This document shows, one piece after another, positions 8,890 through 17,628 of a DNA stretch of 40,912 nt (its first letter is position 1; each line of letters starts with the position of its first letter). This stretch comes from Candidatus Krumholzibacteriia bacterium (lineage in GTDB: Bacteria > Krumholzibacteriota > Krumholzibacteriia > G020349025), in contig DASRJW010000122.1 in the NCBI GenBank assembly GCA_035649275.1, positions 1-40,912 of the forward strand, read 5' to 3'. The notes below the pieces were generated by a model. That model was not told the DNA's origin. It did no database searches and saw only the letters and a list, made by a program, of their open reading frames with translations. Position numbers and translations under genes: made by a program.

Positions 8890-9278
8890 CACCGAAACCG
8901 CTCCGACTGGACCATCTGTCGCTGTACGTCAGCGATCTCGAGCGGGCAGAGAGCTTCTACGTCGACATTCTCGGCTTGGAGCGCGTCATGCGCTTGCCGG
9001 ATCAGGCGCTCCTCTCTCTGGGAGAAGTGAATATCGGGCTCATGCTCGGGAAGCCCCCGCCTCCCGAGCCGGACGTCCTCGACCGTCCCTTCGGCCGGGC
9101 GCATCACGCCTTCCGCATCGAGGCGGAAGCCGTGCAAGCCTGGCGGCAACGTTTGTCTGCCGCCGCGGTGCCGACGAGCGCCGTCATCGACTGGGGCGAC
9201 CACGAGTGTTTCTACTTCCTCGACCCCGACGGCAACTTGCTCGAGTTCGTCACCCCGCCGCAGCCCGACTCTCGCTAG
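8886..9278 (+). CDS. VOC superfamily (glyoxalase/dioxygenase fold) protein
   Basis: A 130-residue vicinal-oxygen-chelate protein. The N-terminus has RLDHLSLYVSDLERAESFYVDILGL split across the first beta-alpha unit, with H10 as the likely first metal ligand. The second half has the conserved FYFLDPDGNLLEFV, whose glutamate is the last metal ligand. Members are metal-dependent lyases, isomerases, dioxygenases or resistance proteins, so the reaction cannot be named. It overlaps the preceding small gene by 4 bp. Its last 29 bp overlap the 3' end of the convergent methyltransferase gene. Confidence 0.88.
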   Translation: MTPKPLRLDHLSLYVSDLERAESFYVDILGLERVMRLPDQALLSLGEVNIGLMLGKPPPPEPDVLDRPFGRAHHAFRIEAEAVQAWRQRLSAAAVPTSAVIDWGDHECFYFLDPDGNLLEFVTPPQPDSR

Positions 9279-10386
9279 GCGCAGGCTTGCGCACCACCAT
9301 GGACCAGAGGGTCCGATGGGTGTGTTGCAGCGCCTCGATGACGTGGCTGCACGAGGTCGCCAGCGCTTCCATCTCGGCCCGGTGGAAGTGGTACGAGATG
9401 GGGGCGTGGATGAAGTCGAAACAGCTCATCCACACGAAAGCGAACTTCGCCTTGGCCCAGAAGAGCAGGAAAGGGCCAAGGGGAAGAGCTCTGGCCAGGC
9501 GCGGGCTGAGGTGTGCCAGGGGCACAACCAAGAGATGGATGTGGAGGAAGAGGAGCCCGGCGGGCCCCAGCGCCAGGATTCTCTGGGCCCGCAGCGGCAG
9601 GCGGTGCAGGAGCTGCTTCGAGGGTTCGATCACCCGGGTCATCACGAAGTTGCCTTCGTGGCTGTAGACGCAGACGGCGACCATGCCGCCAGGTCGGGTC
9701 AAACGCGACAGCTCCTGGTAGCCTTTGCGGTGGTCGAGCACGTGCTGCAGGGCGTGGTCGCAGATGGCGATGTCGGCGCAATGCGAAACCAACGGTAGCC
9801 GGCAGAGATCGCCGCGCACCAGCACGATCCTTTCGAGGGCGTCAGGGAAGAGATCGCGGATGGCGTAGATCTCCGCGCCGATCTCGTTCACGATGAGACG
9901 CGCCGCACCGGCATTCCAGAGGTGGAACGCCTCCCTCCCGCGGCCGCCGCCACCGATGAAGACCGTCTTTCCCCGCACCGCCTCCCGTGGAAGCGGGATG
10001 AAGCGCCAGAATGTGTTCTCTCCATAGAAGTCGTCGGGGTTCCGGGTGAGATCGGCAGCGGTGAAAGGCTGGACGGTTTGCCACTGGTATTCCCAATTCG
10101 CCGCCGCCGCGTGCTGGGCCTTGGCACCCCCCGACAGCGTGGGCGCGGTGCCGACGTCGATGCCATTGCGACCGAGGAACTCGCGCTCGGTGGCGCCGAG
10201 GTACACTCCCTGCAGCTCGCGGGGGAAGAAAACGGCGACGCCCTCCACGACCGGATAGGCGGCGGCGCAGGTGGGGCAGTGCAGGAGGGCGCTCTCCATG
10301 ACGGAACCCACGGTGCGGACCGCGGTGGCTTCGAGCGCACCGCCACACTCGAGGCAGCGGAACAGCTGTACGTCGTCCTCTCGCAC
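9250..10386 (-). CDS. Class I SAM-dependent methyltransferase with N-terminal zinc ribbon
   Basis: A 378-residue protein. The N-terminus is a Trm112-like zinc ribbon with C11, C14, C37 and C40. A Rossmann-type methyltransferase core begins near residue 135 with TVFIGGGGRGREAF as motif I, followed by an acidic strand (VNEIG) and the ICDHALQHVLDH and LTRPGGM segments of the Methyltransf_11 group. Residues of about 250-320 are strongly hydrophobic (LGPAGLLFLHIHLLVVPLA), suggesting membrane association and a lipid or polyprenyl substrate. The GTG start has no strong ribosome site. Last gene of a four-gene minus-strand run. Substrate unknown. Confidence 0.82.
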   Translation of the reverse strand: MREDDVQLFRCLECGGALEATAVRTVGSVMESALLHCPTCAAAYPVVEGVAVFFPRELQGVYLGATEREFLGRNGIDVGTAPTLSGGAKAQHAAAANWEYQWQTVQPFTAADLTRNPDDFYGENTFWRFIPLPREAVRGKTVFIGGGGRGREAFHLWNAGAARLIVNEIGAEIYAIRDLFPDALERIVLVRGDLCRLPLVSHCADIAICDHALQHVLDHRKGYQELSRLTRPGGMVAVCVYSHEGNFVMTRVIEPSKQLLHRLPLRAQRILALGPAGLLFLHIHLLVVPLAHLSPRLARALPLGPFLLFWAKAKFAFVWMSCFDFIHAPISYHFHRAEMEALATSCSHVIEALQHTHRTLWSMVVRKPAPSESRAAAG

Positions 10387-10437
10387 CTCGAGGCACCTCT
10401 GTCGGCGGCTGCAACCGATGCATCATCCGACAGTGCC

Positions 10438-12669
10438 TCACCCAGGGGCAAGGGGGCGCTCCTCCAGCAGCGCCCGCAGGCGCAGCCCCAGACGGGTGTG
10501 GCGGTCCTGGCGCCGGGCGTTGGAGAGAGCCGTGTGCAGCGCCCGCCGCTGGCCTACCAGGACCACCTGCCGCCGCGCCCGGGTCACCGCGGTGTAGAGG
10601 AGATTGCGCTGCAGCATCACGTGGTGCTGGGCGTGGAGGACGAGCACCACCACGGGGTATTCGCTGCCCTGCGCCTTGTGCACGGTCATGGCATAGGCCG
10701 GGGCGAGCTCGTGCAACGCCTCGAAATCGTAATGCACCGCGCGCTCGTCGAAATGCACCAGGACCTGTCTTTTCTTCTCGTCCACTGCAATGATCCGGCC
10801 CTGGTCGCCGTTGAAGACGTCCAGATCGTAGTTGTTGCGCACCTGCATGACCTTGTCGCCGACGCGGAGTGCCGTGGCCCCGACCGTCGTCCCGTGCGGA
10901 TTGAGCCACTCCTGCAGCGCCGCATTGAGCGCCACCGTGCCCAGGGCGCCGCGGTTCATCGGGGTCAGCACCTGGATGCTCTTCTCCGCCTCGACACCGA
11001 GCGAGGCCGGCAGGCGCTCGCACACCAGCTGGCGCAGCGTGGCGAGAATGGACGCCGGTGTCTGGCGCTCGATGTGCACGAAGTCGGCGCGCTGGCCGGG
11101 CGGCGGCAGATCCGGAGGCTCGCCGCGGCGGATGCGATGGGCGTTGTGCACAATGAGGCTCTTCTCGTCTTGCCGGAAGAGCTCGCGGAGCTGCACCACG
11201 GGAACGCAGCCTGAGGCGAGCAGGTCGGCCAGCGTGGCTCCCGGTCCCACCGAGGGCAGCTGGTCGGCGTCACCGACGCAGAGCAAGCGGCTCTGGGGCG
11301 GCAAGGCTTGCAGCAGGTGATGCAGGAGCGGCAGATCCACCATGGAGGTCTCGTCGACGACGAAGACGTCGCCGTCGAGAGGTCGCGAGGCAGCGCGGAG
11401 AAACCGGGCCTCCCGCGGGTTCCACTCCAGCAGGCGGTGCAAGGTGGAGGCCTCGCGGCCCGAGGCCGCGGCCAGTCGCTTCGCCGCCCTCCCGGTGGGG
11501 GCGCACAGTACGCCTCGCAGGCGCAGGCGCTCGACCAGGTCGAGGAGGACGCGGACCAGCGTCGTCTTGCCCGTCCCGGGGCCGCCGGTGATGACGAGGA
11601 GGCGCGAGATGAGCGCGGCCAGCACCGCCTGCCGCTGGCTCTTCGACAGCGAGAGCCCGGCCTTGGCTTCCAGCTCCGCCATCAGGTCTGCGGCAGCCGC
11701 GGGGGCCGGCGGTGCCTGGAGCAACAGCGCCTGCAACGCCCGAGCGCAACGCCGCTCGAGGTCATGCAGGCGCGGCGTGTACACCGCCACCTCGTTCCCT
11801 TCACTCTCGAGCACCAGCGCCCCGCGCCCGGCGAGAGCGTCGACCGCCGGCTCCACCAGGCTGGCCGGCACCGGTGTCTCTCCGGCGGCTGCCGACGCCT
11901 CAGCAAGCAGCTGCGTGGTCCGCATCACCAGCGCCGGCCGCGGCAGGAAGCAATGCCCTTCGTCCGTGGCCCGGTCGAGCACGTGCAGCACCCCGGCCTC
12001 CAAGCGGGGCTCCGCATCAAGCGGCAAGCCGAGAGCGCGGGCGACGTGATCGGCGCTGCGGAAGCCGATGCCCGTCACCTCCTGGGCCAGGCGATAGGGA
12101 TCCTGGCGCAGGACTTCCACGGCGCCCGCGCCGTAGGCGCGGAAGAGTCGGAGCGCGTAGTGGGAACCGAGGTCGTGGGCCTGCAGGAAGAGAGCGATCT
12201 CTTGTAGGTGACGCTGCTCCTGCCAAGCGGCACGAATGGCGGCGGCGCGCATCTTGCCCAGGCCGCGCACTTCGCTCAAGCGCTCCGGCTCGCGCTCCAG
12301 CACTTCCAGAGTCGAAGTGTCGAAATGCTGCACCAGGCGTCGCGCCAGCACGGGGCCTACGCCGCGCACGAGACCCGAGGCCAGGTACTTTTCGATCGCG
12401 GCGGCCGAGGTGGGCGGCAAGCTCGTGAAAGTGCGGACGCGGAACTGGCGGCCGTAGCGCCGGTCGTTTTCCCAGGCGCCCTCGAGGCGCACGCTCTCCC
12501 CCGGCCGCAACCCCGGCAGGGTGCCGACGAGGGTGACCGCGGCGCCGCCGGCTTGGGGCTGCAGGCTCGCCACCGTCCAGCCGCTGCCGGGATCGGCGTA
12601 GACGACGCGCTCGATCACGCCTTCCAGGAGCGTGGCAGAAGCGCCGGGAGCGAAGAGATCGGTGCGCAC
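10438..12669 (-). CDS. recD2: RecD2-type ATP-dependent DNA helicase
   Basis: A 743-residue superfamily 1B 5'-3' DNA helicase of the RecD2/TraA type found without RecBC. An N-terminal OB-like domain is followed by helix-hairpin-helix segments (VRGVGPVLARRLV, VRGLGKMRAAAI, VTGIGFRSADHVA). Walker A is GGPGTGKTTL near residue 360 and Walker B is VVDETSM. C-terminal motifs AMTVHKAQGSEYP and LLYTAVTRARRQV complete the helicase. The GTG at 12669 was chosen because longer in-frame versions would run into the upstream radical SAM gene; GGAG lies just upstream. It starts 34 bp after the radical SAM stop. Confidence 0.93.
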   Translation of the reverse strand: MRTDLFAPGASATLLEGVIERVVYADPGSGWTVASLQPQAGGAAVTLVGTLPGLRPGESVRLEGAWENDRRYGRQFRVRTFTSLPPTSAAAIEKYLASGLVRGVGPVLARRLVQHFDTSTLEVLEREPERLSEVRGLGKMRAAAIRAAWQEQRHLQEIALFLQAHDLGSHYALRLFRAYGAGAVEVLRQDPYRLAQEVTGIGFRSADHVARALGLPLDAEPRLEAGVLHVLDRATDEGHCFLPRPALVMRTTQLLAEASAAAGETPVPASLVEPAVDALAGRGALVLESEGNEVAVYTPRLHDLERRCARALQALLLQAPPAPAAAADLMAELEAKAGLSLSKSQRQAVLAALISRLLVITGGPGTGKTTLVRVLLDLVERLRLRGVLCAPTGRAAKRLAAASGREASTLHRLLEWNPREARFLRAASRPLDGDVFVVDETSMVDLPLLHHLLQALPPQSRLLCVGDADQLPSVGPGATLADLLASGCVPVVQLRELFRQDEKSLIVHNAHRIRRGEPPDLPPPGQRADFVHIERQTPASILATLRQLVCERLPASLGVEAEKSIQVLTPMNRGALGTVALNAALQEWLNPHGTTVGATALRVGDKVMQVRNNYDLDVFNGDQGRIIAVDEKKRQVLVHFDERAVHYDFEALHELAPAYAMTVHKAQGSEYPVVVLVLHAQHHVMLQRNLLYTAVTRARRQVVLVGQRRALHTALSNARRQDRHTRLGLRLRALLEERPLAPG

Positions 12670-12703
12670 CTTGGCTCCGCGGGAGGGCGGGGGAGCGGCG
12701 CGC

Positions 12704-13663
12704 TCAGCTGATGCGCCAGTACTCGAGCACGCGCTCCAGGGTGAGGGAGGCCTCGGCTTCGCCACGACAACTGTACCAGCAGCGTGTGCACGGTGTGGGT
12801 TCCATGCCGCGGTACTCCTTGTAGTCGACGAAGGGCGCGAAGTCGGCGCATTGCCGCACCTGGCCGTCGGGGGTGAGCTGGACGAAGCCATTGCCCGCCT
12901 TGCAACCGGCGATGCCCGCGCCGTTGGTGAAGTAGGGCACGATGCGCTCGAGGTAGAAGCGCGAGTTGCTGATGTTGCCGTAGCGCTTCTTGTGGGCGAT
13001 GAGATCGACCACCAGCTTCTCCAGGGTGGCCCTCTGCTCCGGGGAGAACCAGTGCTCCCGGTTGCCGTTCTTGAAATCCGTGTAGCAGCTCAAGGAGACG
13101 TCGGCGTTCCAAGCTTGCATCTGCCGGGCGATGGGCAGGATCTGATCCAGGTTCTCCCGCATGATCACGGTGTTGGCGGCCATCCGGTGGCCCCGCGCCG
13201 CCATCTTGGGAATGATGTCCATGATGTGGGTCAACAGGCCGGGCAGCTTGCGCTCTTCGTCCTGGCGCTCGTCCAGGTAGTTGAGGGAGATGTTGAGCTG
13301 GTCCAGGCCGGCGGCGAAGAGCTCCAACGCCTTCGCTTCCGTGAGCAGCGAGCCGTTGGTGATCACATAGATGTAGATGAACCCGTGGGTGGCCTTGACG
13401 TCGCGGATGATCTGGGGCAGCCGTTTCTCCAGCAGCGGCTCGCCGCCGGTGATCGCCAGCACGATGGGGTTGAGCCGGCGGGCCATGTCGGTGACGTCAC
13501 CGAGCTTGGGGCTGTAGCGCGTTTTCCAGTCGTCACAGAAGTCGCAGCCGGCATTGCAGTGCTTGGTCATCTCGATGCTGGCGAGCATCGGCCGGCCGTG
13601 GACGCGGTTGTAGATGTATTTGCGCGTCGCCTCGACCTTCTCGTACACCGTCAGCTTGCGCAT
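12704..13663 (-). CDS. Radical SAM protein with C-terminal SPASM-like cysteines
   Basis: A 319-residue radical SAM enzyme. C36, C40 and C43 form the CxxxCxxC site for the [4Fe-4S]-SAM cluster, and LAITGGEPLLEK is the SAM-binding GGEP motif. The C-terminal region carries further cysteines (GCKAGNG, RQCADF, PCTRCWYSC) that could bind an auxiliary cluster. GGAGGT precedes the ATG. It resembles the HpnH/SPASM-type group in general layout, but no precursor peptide or hopanoid gene is nearby, so the substrate is unknown. Likely co-transcribed with the S1 protein upstream and recD2 downstream. Confidence 0.88.
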   Translation of the reverse strand: MRKLTVYEKVEATRKYIYNRVHGRPMLASIEMTKHCNAGCDFCDDWKTRYSPKLGDVTDMARRLNPIVLAITGGEPLLEKRLPQIIRDVKATHGFIYIYVITNGSLLTEAKALELFAAGLDQLNISLNYLDERQDEERKLPGLLTHIMDIIPKMAARGHRMAANTVIMRENLDQILPIARQMQAWNADVSLSCYTDFKNGNREHWFSPEQRATLEKLVVDLIAHKKRYGNISNSRFYLERIVPYFTNGAGIAGCKAGNGFVQLTPDGQVRQCADFAPFVDYKEYRGMEPTPCTRCWYSCRGEAEASLTLERVLEYWRIS

Positions 13664-13728
13664 GGCCTACCTCCCTGTCGCGCCAGGGCGGGAGCTTAAC
13701 AGACCTGGGAGGGGTGGTGAAAGCGGGC

Positions 13729-15234
13729 TCAGGCGGAGCCGCGGAACTTCTGCTTCAGGAGGCCGAGCTGTTCGGCCATCGTGTGGGTGAGCGAGATGCC
13801 GCCTGCCGCGGCGGCCGGTGGCTTGTCCCGCGGGCGCGGGGCGCGTTCCCGGCGCGGTTCGCGCCGCCGCGGCGGCGGCGCTTCGGGCTCGACGGCACGG
13901 CGCAGGGAGAGCGAGATGCGGCGCTTCTCGACATCCACCTGCAGCACCTTCACCTGCACTTCCTGTCCTGGGGTGACCACGTCCTGGGGCGCGGCGATGT
14001 GCTGATGCGAGAGCTCCGAGAGATGGACCAGGCCGTCCAAGCCCACAGGCAAATGGACGAAGGCGCCGAACGGCGCCAAGCGCACCACGGTGCCGGTGAG
14101 GACGTCGCCGGCATGCAGCTGCTCCTGCACTTGCGCCCAGGGATCGGGACCGAGATCCGCCAGCGCCAGGGCGATGCGCTCGCGCCGCGTGCCGGGATGC
14201 TCGATCTTGACGACGCGAACGCGCACCTTGCCGCCCACGGTGAGGATGGAGGCCGGGTCCTCGACGCGCGAGTGCCCCATGCGCGACACGTGCACCAGAC
14301 CCTCCAAGCCACCCAGGTCGACGAAAGCGCCGAAGGGTTGCAAGCGCTTCACCACGCCCTCGACCTCGGCGCCTTCGCTCAGCTGCTTGCGCAGCTCCCG
14401 CGCTTGGGTCTTGGCTTCCTCCCGCAGCACGCTGCGGCGGGAGACCACGATGTTGCGCCCGTGATTCTCCCAACGCAGCACGCGGAAGGGGAGCGTCTTG
14501 CCCAGGTAGCTCTCGGGGGTGAGCACGAAGGCCACGTCGATCTGGGACAGGGGGCAGAAGGCGCGCACCCTGCCGATGCGGATCTCGAAGCCGCCCTTGT
14601 TCAGGGCTTGCACGGTGCCGGAGACGTTCGCCCGTTGCTCCAAGGCGAGCCGCAGCCGGGCGGCATCGAGGACGCCGCGCTTCTTCCCGAGGGTGAGCAC
14701 GATGCCGTCGATGCAGGCGCCGACGGTGGAGGTGAAGCGGTCGCTCTCCCGCAAGAGGACGGTGCCGCTGCGATCGCGGATCTCCGCGGTGCGCAGGCGT
14801 GCCGGGGTCGGGCCAGCGAGCTCGACCAGCGTCTCTTCCTCACCGATGCTGACGACGCGGCCGCGGACGCGGTCTCCCACCTTGAGCGCTGGAGCGGCGG
14901 CGCTACTCGAGTCCTCGGAGGATGCTGCTGCGGCCGCGCTACTCGAGTCCTCGGAGGATGCTGCTGCGGCGGCGGTGTTGCTCGAGTCCGCGGGTGACGC
15001 TACCTCGGCGGCGGACTCGAGGGGTGCGGTGGCGGTGGGAGTGTCAGCGAGCGTCGTCGAGGGGGATTCGGTCGCGGCGGTTGCAGGAGGCGCATCGGCC
15101 GCGACGGTCTCTCCTGCGGTGACGACGTAGTCCACCTCGGTGGGCGCCGCCGGCGCAGCGGGCTCCTCGGCCACCTGTCCTGTCGTCTCCGTGGGCGACT
15201 CGGGCGTTGGTGACACGTCGAAATCTTGGGGCAT
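13729..15234 (-). CDS. S1-domain RNA-binding protein (ribosomal protein S1-like)
   Basis: A 501-residue protein with an N-terminal region of about 115 residues that is acidic, Ala/Ser/Thr/Pro-rich and probably disordered. About four S1 OB-fold domains follow: KVGDRVRGRVVSIGEEET, a second near residue 205 (NVSGTVQALNKGGFEIRIG), a third (VEGVVKRLQPFGAFVDLGG) and a fourth (LTGTVVRLAPFGAFVHLP). The C-terminus is basic. This architecture matches RpsA-like proteins of moderate length that bind mRNA on the ribosome; whether it is the main S1 of this organism cannot be told. AGGAG lies 5 bases before the ATG. It contains a 36-bp tandem repeat in the disordered part. Confidence 0.88.
   Translation of the reverse strand: MPQDFDVSPTPESPTETTGQVAEEPAAPAAPTEVDYVVTAGETVAADAPPATAATESPSTTLADTPTATAPLESAAEVASPADSSNTAAAAASSEDSSSAAAAASSEDSSSAAAPALKVGDRVRGRVVSIGEEETLVELAGPTPARLRTAEIRDRSGTVLLRESDRFTSTVGACIDGIVLTLGKKRGVLDAARLRLALEQRANVSGTVQALNKGGFEIRIGRVRAFCPLSQIDVAFVLTPESYLGKTLPFRVLRWENHGRNIVVSRRSVLREEAKTQARELRKQLSEGAEVEGVVKRLQPFGAFVDLGGLEGLVHVSRMGHSRVEDPASILTVGGKVRVRVVKIEHPGTRRERIALALADLGPDPWAQVQEQLHAGDVLTGTVVRLAPFGAFVHLPVGLDGLVHLSELSHQHIAAPQDVVTPGQEVQVKVLQVDVEKRRISLSLRRAVEPEAPPPRRREPRRERAPRPRDKPPAAAAGGISLTHTMAEQLGLLKQKFRGSA
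14901..14970. repeat. 36-bp tandem repeat inside the S1-protein gene
   Basis: Two copies with 36-bp period; the first 34 bases (14901-14934 and 14937-14970) are identical. Each encodes 12 residues of an Ala/Ser/Glu/Asp-rich unit, so copy-number change would keep the reading frame. Confidence 0.85.
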
Positions 15235-15286
15235 CCGGACTCCTGCCTCGGGTGCGACGTCTCGGGTGGCCGAAGGCTAGGCGGGT

Positions 15287-15315
15287 AGCATAGCGCATCC
15301 CGCCCCGCCACCCAA
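15287..15315 (-). promoter_or_regulatory. Predicted promoter for the S1-radical SAM-recD2 unit
   Basis: On the minus strand TTGGGT (15310-15315), 17-bp spacer, TATGCT (15287-15292), about 50 bp upstream of the S1 ATG. Confidence 0.55.
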
Positions 15316-15414
15316 GGGCTGGGCAGGGCGGCCGGGAGGTCGAGGTCGGGAGAAGACGGCACCCGTCCGCGGCCCGTTCGGCGCGCCGTGGGAGGCGGCG
15401 CCAAGCCCTCTGGC

Positions 15415-15420
15415 TATAAT
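15415..15420 (+). promoter_or_regulatory. Consensus TATAAT -10 box before queD
   Basis: A perfect TATAAT stands out in GC-rich surroundings, 57 bp before the queD start. No good -35 box is seen 16-18 bp upstream, so activator dependence is possible. Confidence 0.4.
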
Positions 15421-15477
15421 GGCGCGTGCGGCGCGCACCCGGCGCGCCCATGGCCACCGTGGGGAGCGCGCCCAACG

Positions 15478-15879
15478 ATGTACCGGATCACCCGAGAACT
15501 GCATTTCTGCTACGGCCATCGCCTCCTGGACTACGACGGCAAGTGCTCCCACCTGCACGGACACAACGGCGTGGTGGTGCTCACCCTGGAAGCGCCGAGT
15601 CTCGACGCCCTGGGGATGGTGGCGGACTTCCAGGTGCTGCGCTCGAGCCTCGGCCAATGGCTGGACGAAACATTGGACCACCGGATGATCCTACGTCAGG
15701 ACGATCCGGCCGCTCCAGGGCTGCTCGCCCTCGGTGAACCTCTGCGTCTGGTGCCGTTCAATCCTACCGCCGAGAATCTGGCGCGCTTCGTCTTCGATCG
15801 CGCCCGCGAACTCGGCCTCCCGGTGTGCGAGGTTCGTTTCGTCGAGACACCCACCTGCTGGGCCACCTTCGCGCCCTGA
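15478..15879 (+). CDS. 6-pyruvoyl-tetrahydropterin synthase / QueD family enzyme
   Basis: A 133-residue T-fold enzyme. Zinc ligands H14, H27 and H29 lie in GHRLLDY and HLHGHNG, with C23 as candidate catalytic cysteine. LDHRMIL provides the Asp-His pair, and a C-terminal glutamate in VRFVETP matches the pterin-anchoring position. Such enzymes act on dihydroneopterin triphosphate, making 6-carboxytetrahydropterin (queuosine pathway) or 6-pyruvoyltetrahydropterin; which one is not decided by sequence alone. ATG 15478 is preceded by GGGGAG about 12 bases upstream. No queC or queE is visible nearby. Confidence 0.88.
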   Translation: MYRITRELHFCYGHRLLDYDGKCSHLHGHNGVVVLTLEAPSLDALGMVADFQVLRSSLGQWLDETLDHRMILRQDDPAAPGLLALGEPLRLVPFNPTAENLARFVFDRARELGLPVCEVRFVETPTCWATFAP

Positions 15880-15983
15880 GGCCCGCGGCGCCGCCGTCGA
15901 CCTACGCTCCACGACGTATGGAACCTGGGCCGCGGCGCGTTTCTTGCGCACCGGCAAGGCCCGATCCGTCCCTGGAGCGTCGC

Positions 15984-16427
15984 GTGTCCAGCCAGGACTA
16001 CAGGATCAACGCCGAGGTGAGGCGGTTCCTCGTGAGCCGCTGGGTGGACGTGTCGTCGCTGCAGATCGGCACCACGAATGGCGTCGTCTACTTGATGGGG
16101 AGCTTCGAACCCATGGTGGAAGACGCGCTCGAACGGGTGGGACACGTACACGAACGCGACCCCTCCCGGCGCCTGCTGCGCCTGCTGATGCTGGTGGAAA
16201 AGGAGCTGCGCCGCCTGCGGGGTGTGCGCGACGTGGTGTTTCATCTGCGCAATGCGCGGCGCAAGGGGGGCATCTGGCGAGTTCAGGGACCGCACGGCGA
16301 GGTCTCTCTGACCGACGCGTCACGAGAGCGGGGGAAGAGCCGCGGCGCCGGCGACGTGCAGGTGGCCGCGCCGAAGGACGAGGCGAACGATGACGAAGGA
16401 CCGGACACCGCTGCGAGCGCTGGGTGA
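15984..16427 (+). CDS. BON-like domain protein
   Basis: A 147-residue protein whose first 90 residues fit the BON pattern: INAEVRRFLVSRW helix, LQIGTTNGVVYLMGSF strand pair, then a helix ending in ELRRLRGVRDVVFHL. BON domains bind phospholipids or act in periplasmic stability, but no signal peptide is present here, so it may be cytosolic or the domain match may be distant. The last 45 residues are charged and low-complexity. The GTG start has GGAG 7 bases upstream. Its 3' end overlaps the TPR gene by 38 bp, suggesting coupled expression. Confidence 0.6.
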   Translation: MSSQDYRINAEVRRFLVSRWVDVSSLQIGTTNGVVYLMGSFEPMVEDALERVGHVHERDPSRRLLRLLMLVEKELRRLRGVRDVVFHLRNARRKGGIWRVQGPHGEVSLTDASRERGKSRGAGDVQVAAPKDEANDDEGPDTAASAG

Positions 16428-17610
16428 GCTGCTGGCAGCGCTGGAGGCGCGCCTGGAGCGCCATCCGCACTTCCCGGACCTGCGCAACCTGCGCGGTTTG
16501 GCGCGTACCTACGCCGGGGAGTACGAGGGGGCCTTCGCCGATTTCATCGAAGCCTTGCGCGTGCATCCGCAATACGAGGCGGCCCTGCTGAACGTGGCCT
16601 GGTTGCACGCGCAGCGCCATGAGCCCGAGCTGGTGCGGGCGGTGCTGCGCGAACCTCGCGGCCGCCGCTTGCGCCCGGCTCTGCGCGCTCACCTTCTCGT
16701 GCTCGCCACCCACGCTGCCTCCGGCGCGGAGCCGGCGCTGCAGGTCCTCGACACCCACGCCCCGGCGCAGCAGCCGGCGGAAGAGCCCTTCCTGGAGCTG
16801 GATCGCCTGTGGCTGTCGGTGGAGCTCGGGCGCTGGGATGCCGTGGACAAGCAGGTACGGCGGATCGTGTCCTGGCAACCCGGCGTCGGGCCGCTCTTCC
16901 GCCGCACCGGATTGGTGGGCCCGCCCGCCGAGAGTCGCGCCGCCTTCGCCACCTGGAGCGATTGCTACCGCGGCAACCCGAACGTGGCCACACTGCTGCG
17001 CGAGGGCGCCCGGTTGCGCGCGGCCGGCGCCGAGAGCGCCGCGTGCCAGGAACTCCTGGCCTGGAGCGCCGTGCTCTCGCTGGATCTCTGCGAGTACTGG
17101 CTCACGGTGGGTGAACAGCACGACCTCGAGGCCCGGGACGTAGATGCCGAGACCGCTTTCCGCCAAGCCCTGCAGGTGGATCCCAGCCGGGCCCAGCCAT
17201 ATATCAAGCTGGGCCAGCTCTACGCCGCCTGCGGGCGACCGCAGGAATCGATCCGAGAATTGCAGCACGCCGCGGCCCTGCAGCCCCGCTATGCGGACGT
17301 GCGCTATCTTCTCGGCCTCCTGCTCGAAGATCTCGGCCAGTTCGAAGAGTCCGAGGGTCATCTGCGCACGGCGCTGGACATCAATCCGCGCTACACGCTA
17401 GCGCGGATCGCGCTCGGCACCATGCTGGCGACGCGGGGTCGTGACCGCGAAGCGCTGAAGCACCTGGAGCAGGTGCGCGGCGACGGCGTGGACTCGGCGG
17501 ATCTGGAGAACCATCTGGCCGCGCTCTACGAGCGACTCGGCCGTCCCGAGGATGCAGCGCGCGCCCGCGAGCGCGCCCTCGCTCCGGAGGACAACGCCGA
17601 CCTCGATTGA
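16390..17610 (+). CDS. Tetratricopeptide repeat (TPR) protein
   Basis: A 406-residue protein built of TPR-like helical pairs. Clear repeats occur near residues 40-75 (NLRGLARTYAGEYEGAFADF) and 255-360 (AQPYIKLGQLYAACGRPQES, ADVRYLLGLLLEDLGQFEES, TLARIALGTMLATRGRDREA). The middle part is more divergent. No signal peptide or membrane segment is visible, so it is probably a cytoplasmic scaffold. It overlaps the BON-like gene and ends 18 bp before the convergent thioesterase gene. Specific partner unknown. Confidence 0.85.
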   Translation: MTKDRTPLRALGELLAALEARLERHPHFPDLRNLRGLARTYAGEYEGAFADFIEALRVHPQYEAALLNVAWLHAQRHEPELVRAVLREPRGRRLRPALRAHLLVLATHAASGAEPALQVLDTHAPAQQPAEEPFLELDRLWLSVELGRWDAVDKQVRRIVSWQPGVGPLFRRTGLVGPPAESRAAFATWSDCYRGNPNVATLLREGARLRAAGAESAACQELLAWSAVLSLDLCEYWLTVGEQHDLEARDVDAETAFRQALQVDPSRAQPYIKLGQLYAACGRPQESIRELQHAAALQPRYADVRYLLGLLLEDLGQFEESEGHLRTALDINPRYTLARIALGTMLATRGRDREALKHLEQVRGDGVDSADLENHLAALYERLGRPEDAARARERALAPEDNADLD

Positions 17611-17628
17611 ACCTGCAGGCGTAACGCT

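Noticed and set aside
12670-12891. N-terminal extension of recD2 by 74 codons
   Set aside because: It would overlap the radical SAM gene extensively, is low-complexity Ser/Pro/Arg, and the GTG at 12669 gives the usual RecD2 beginning.
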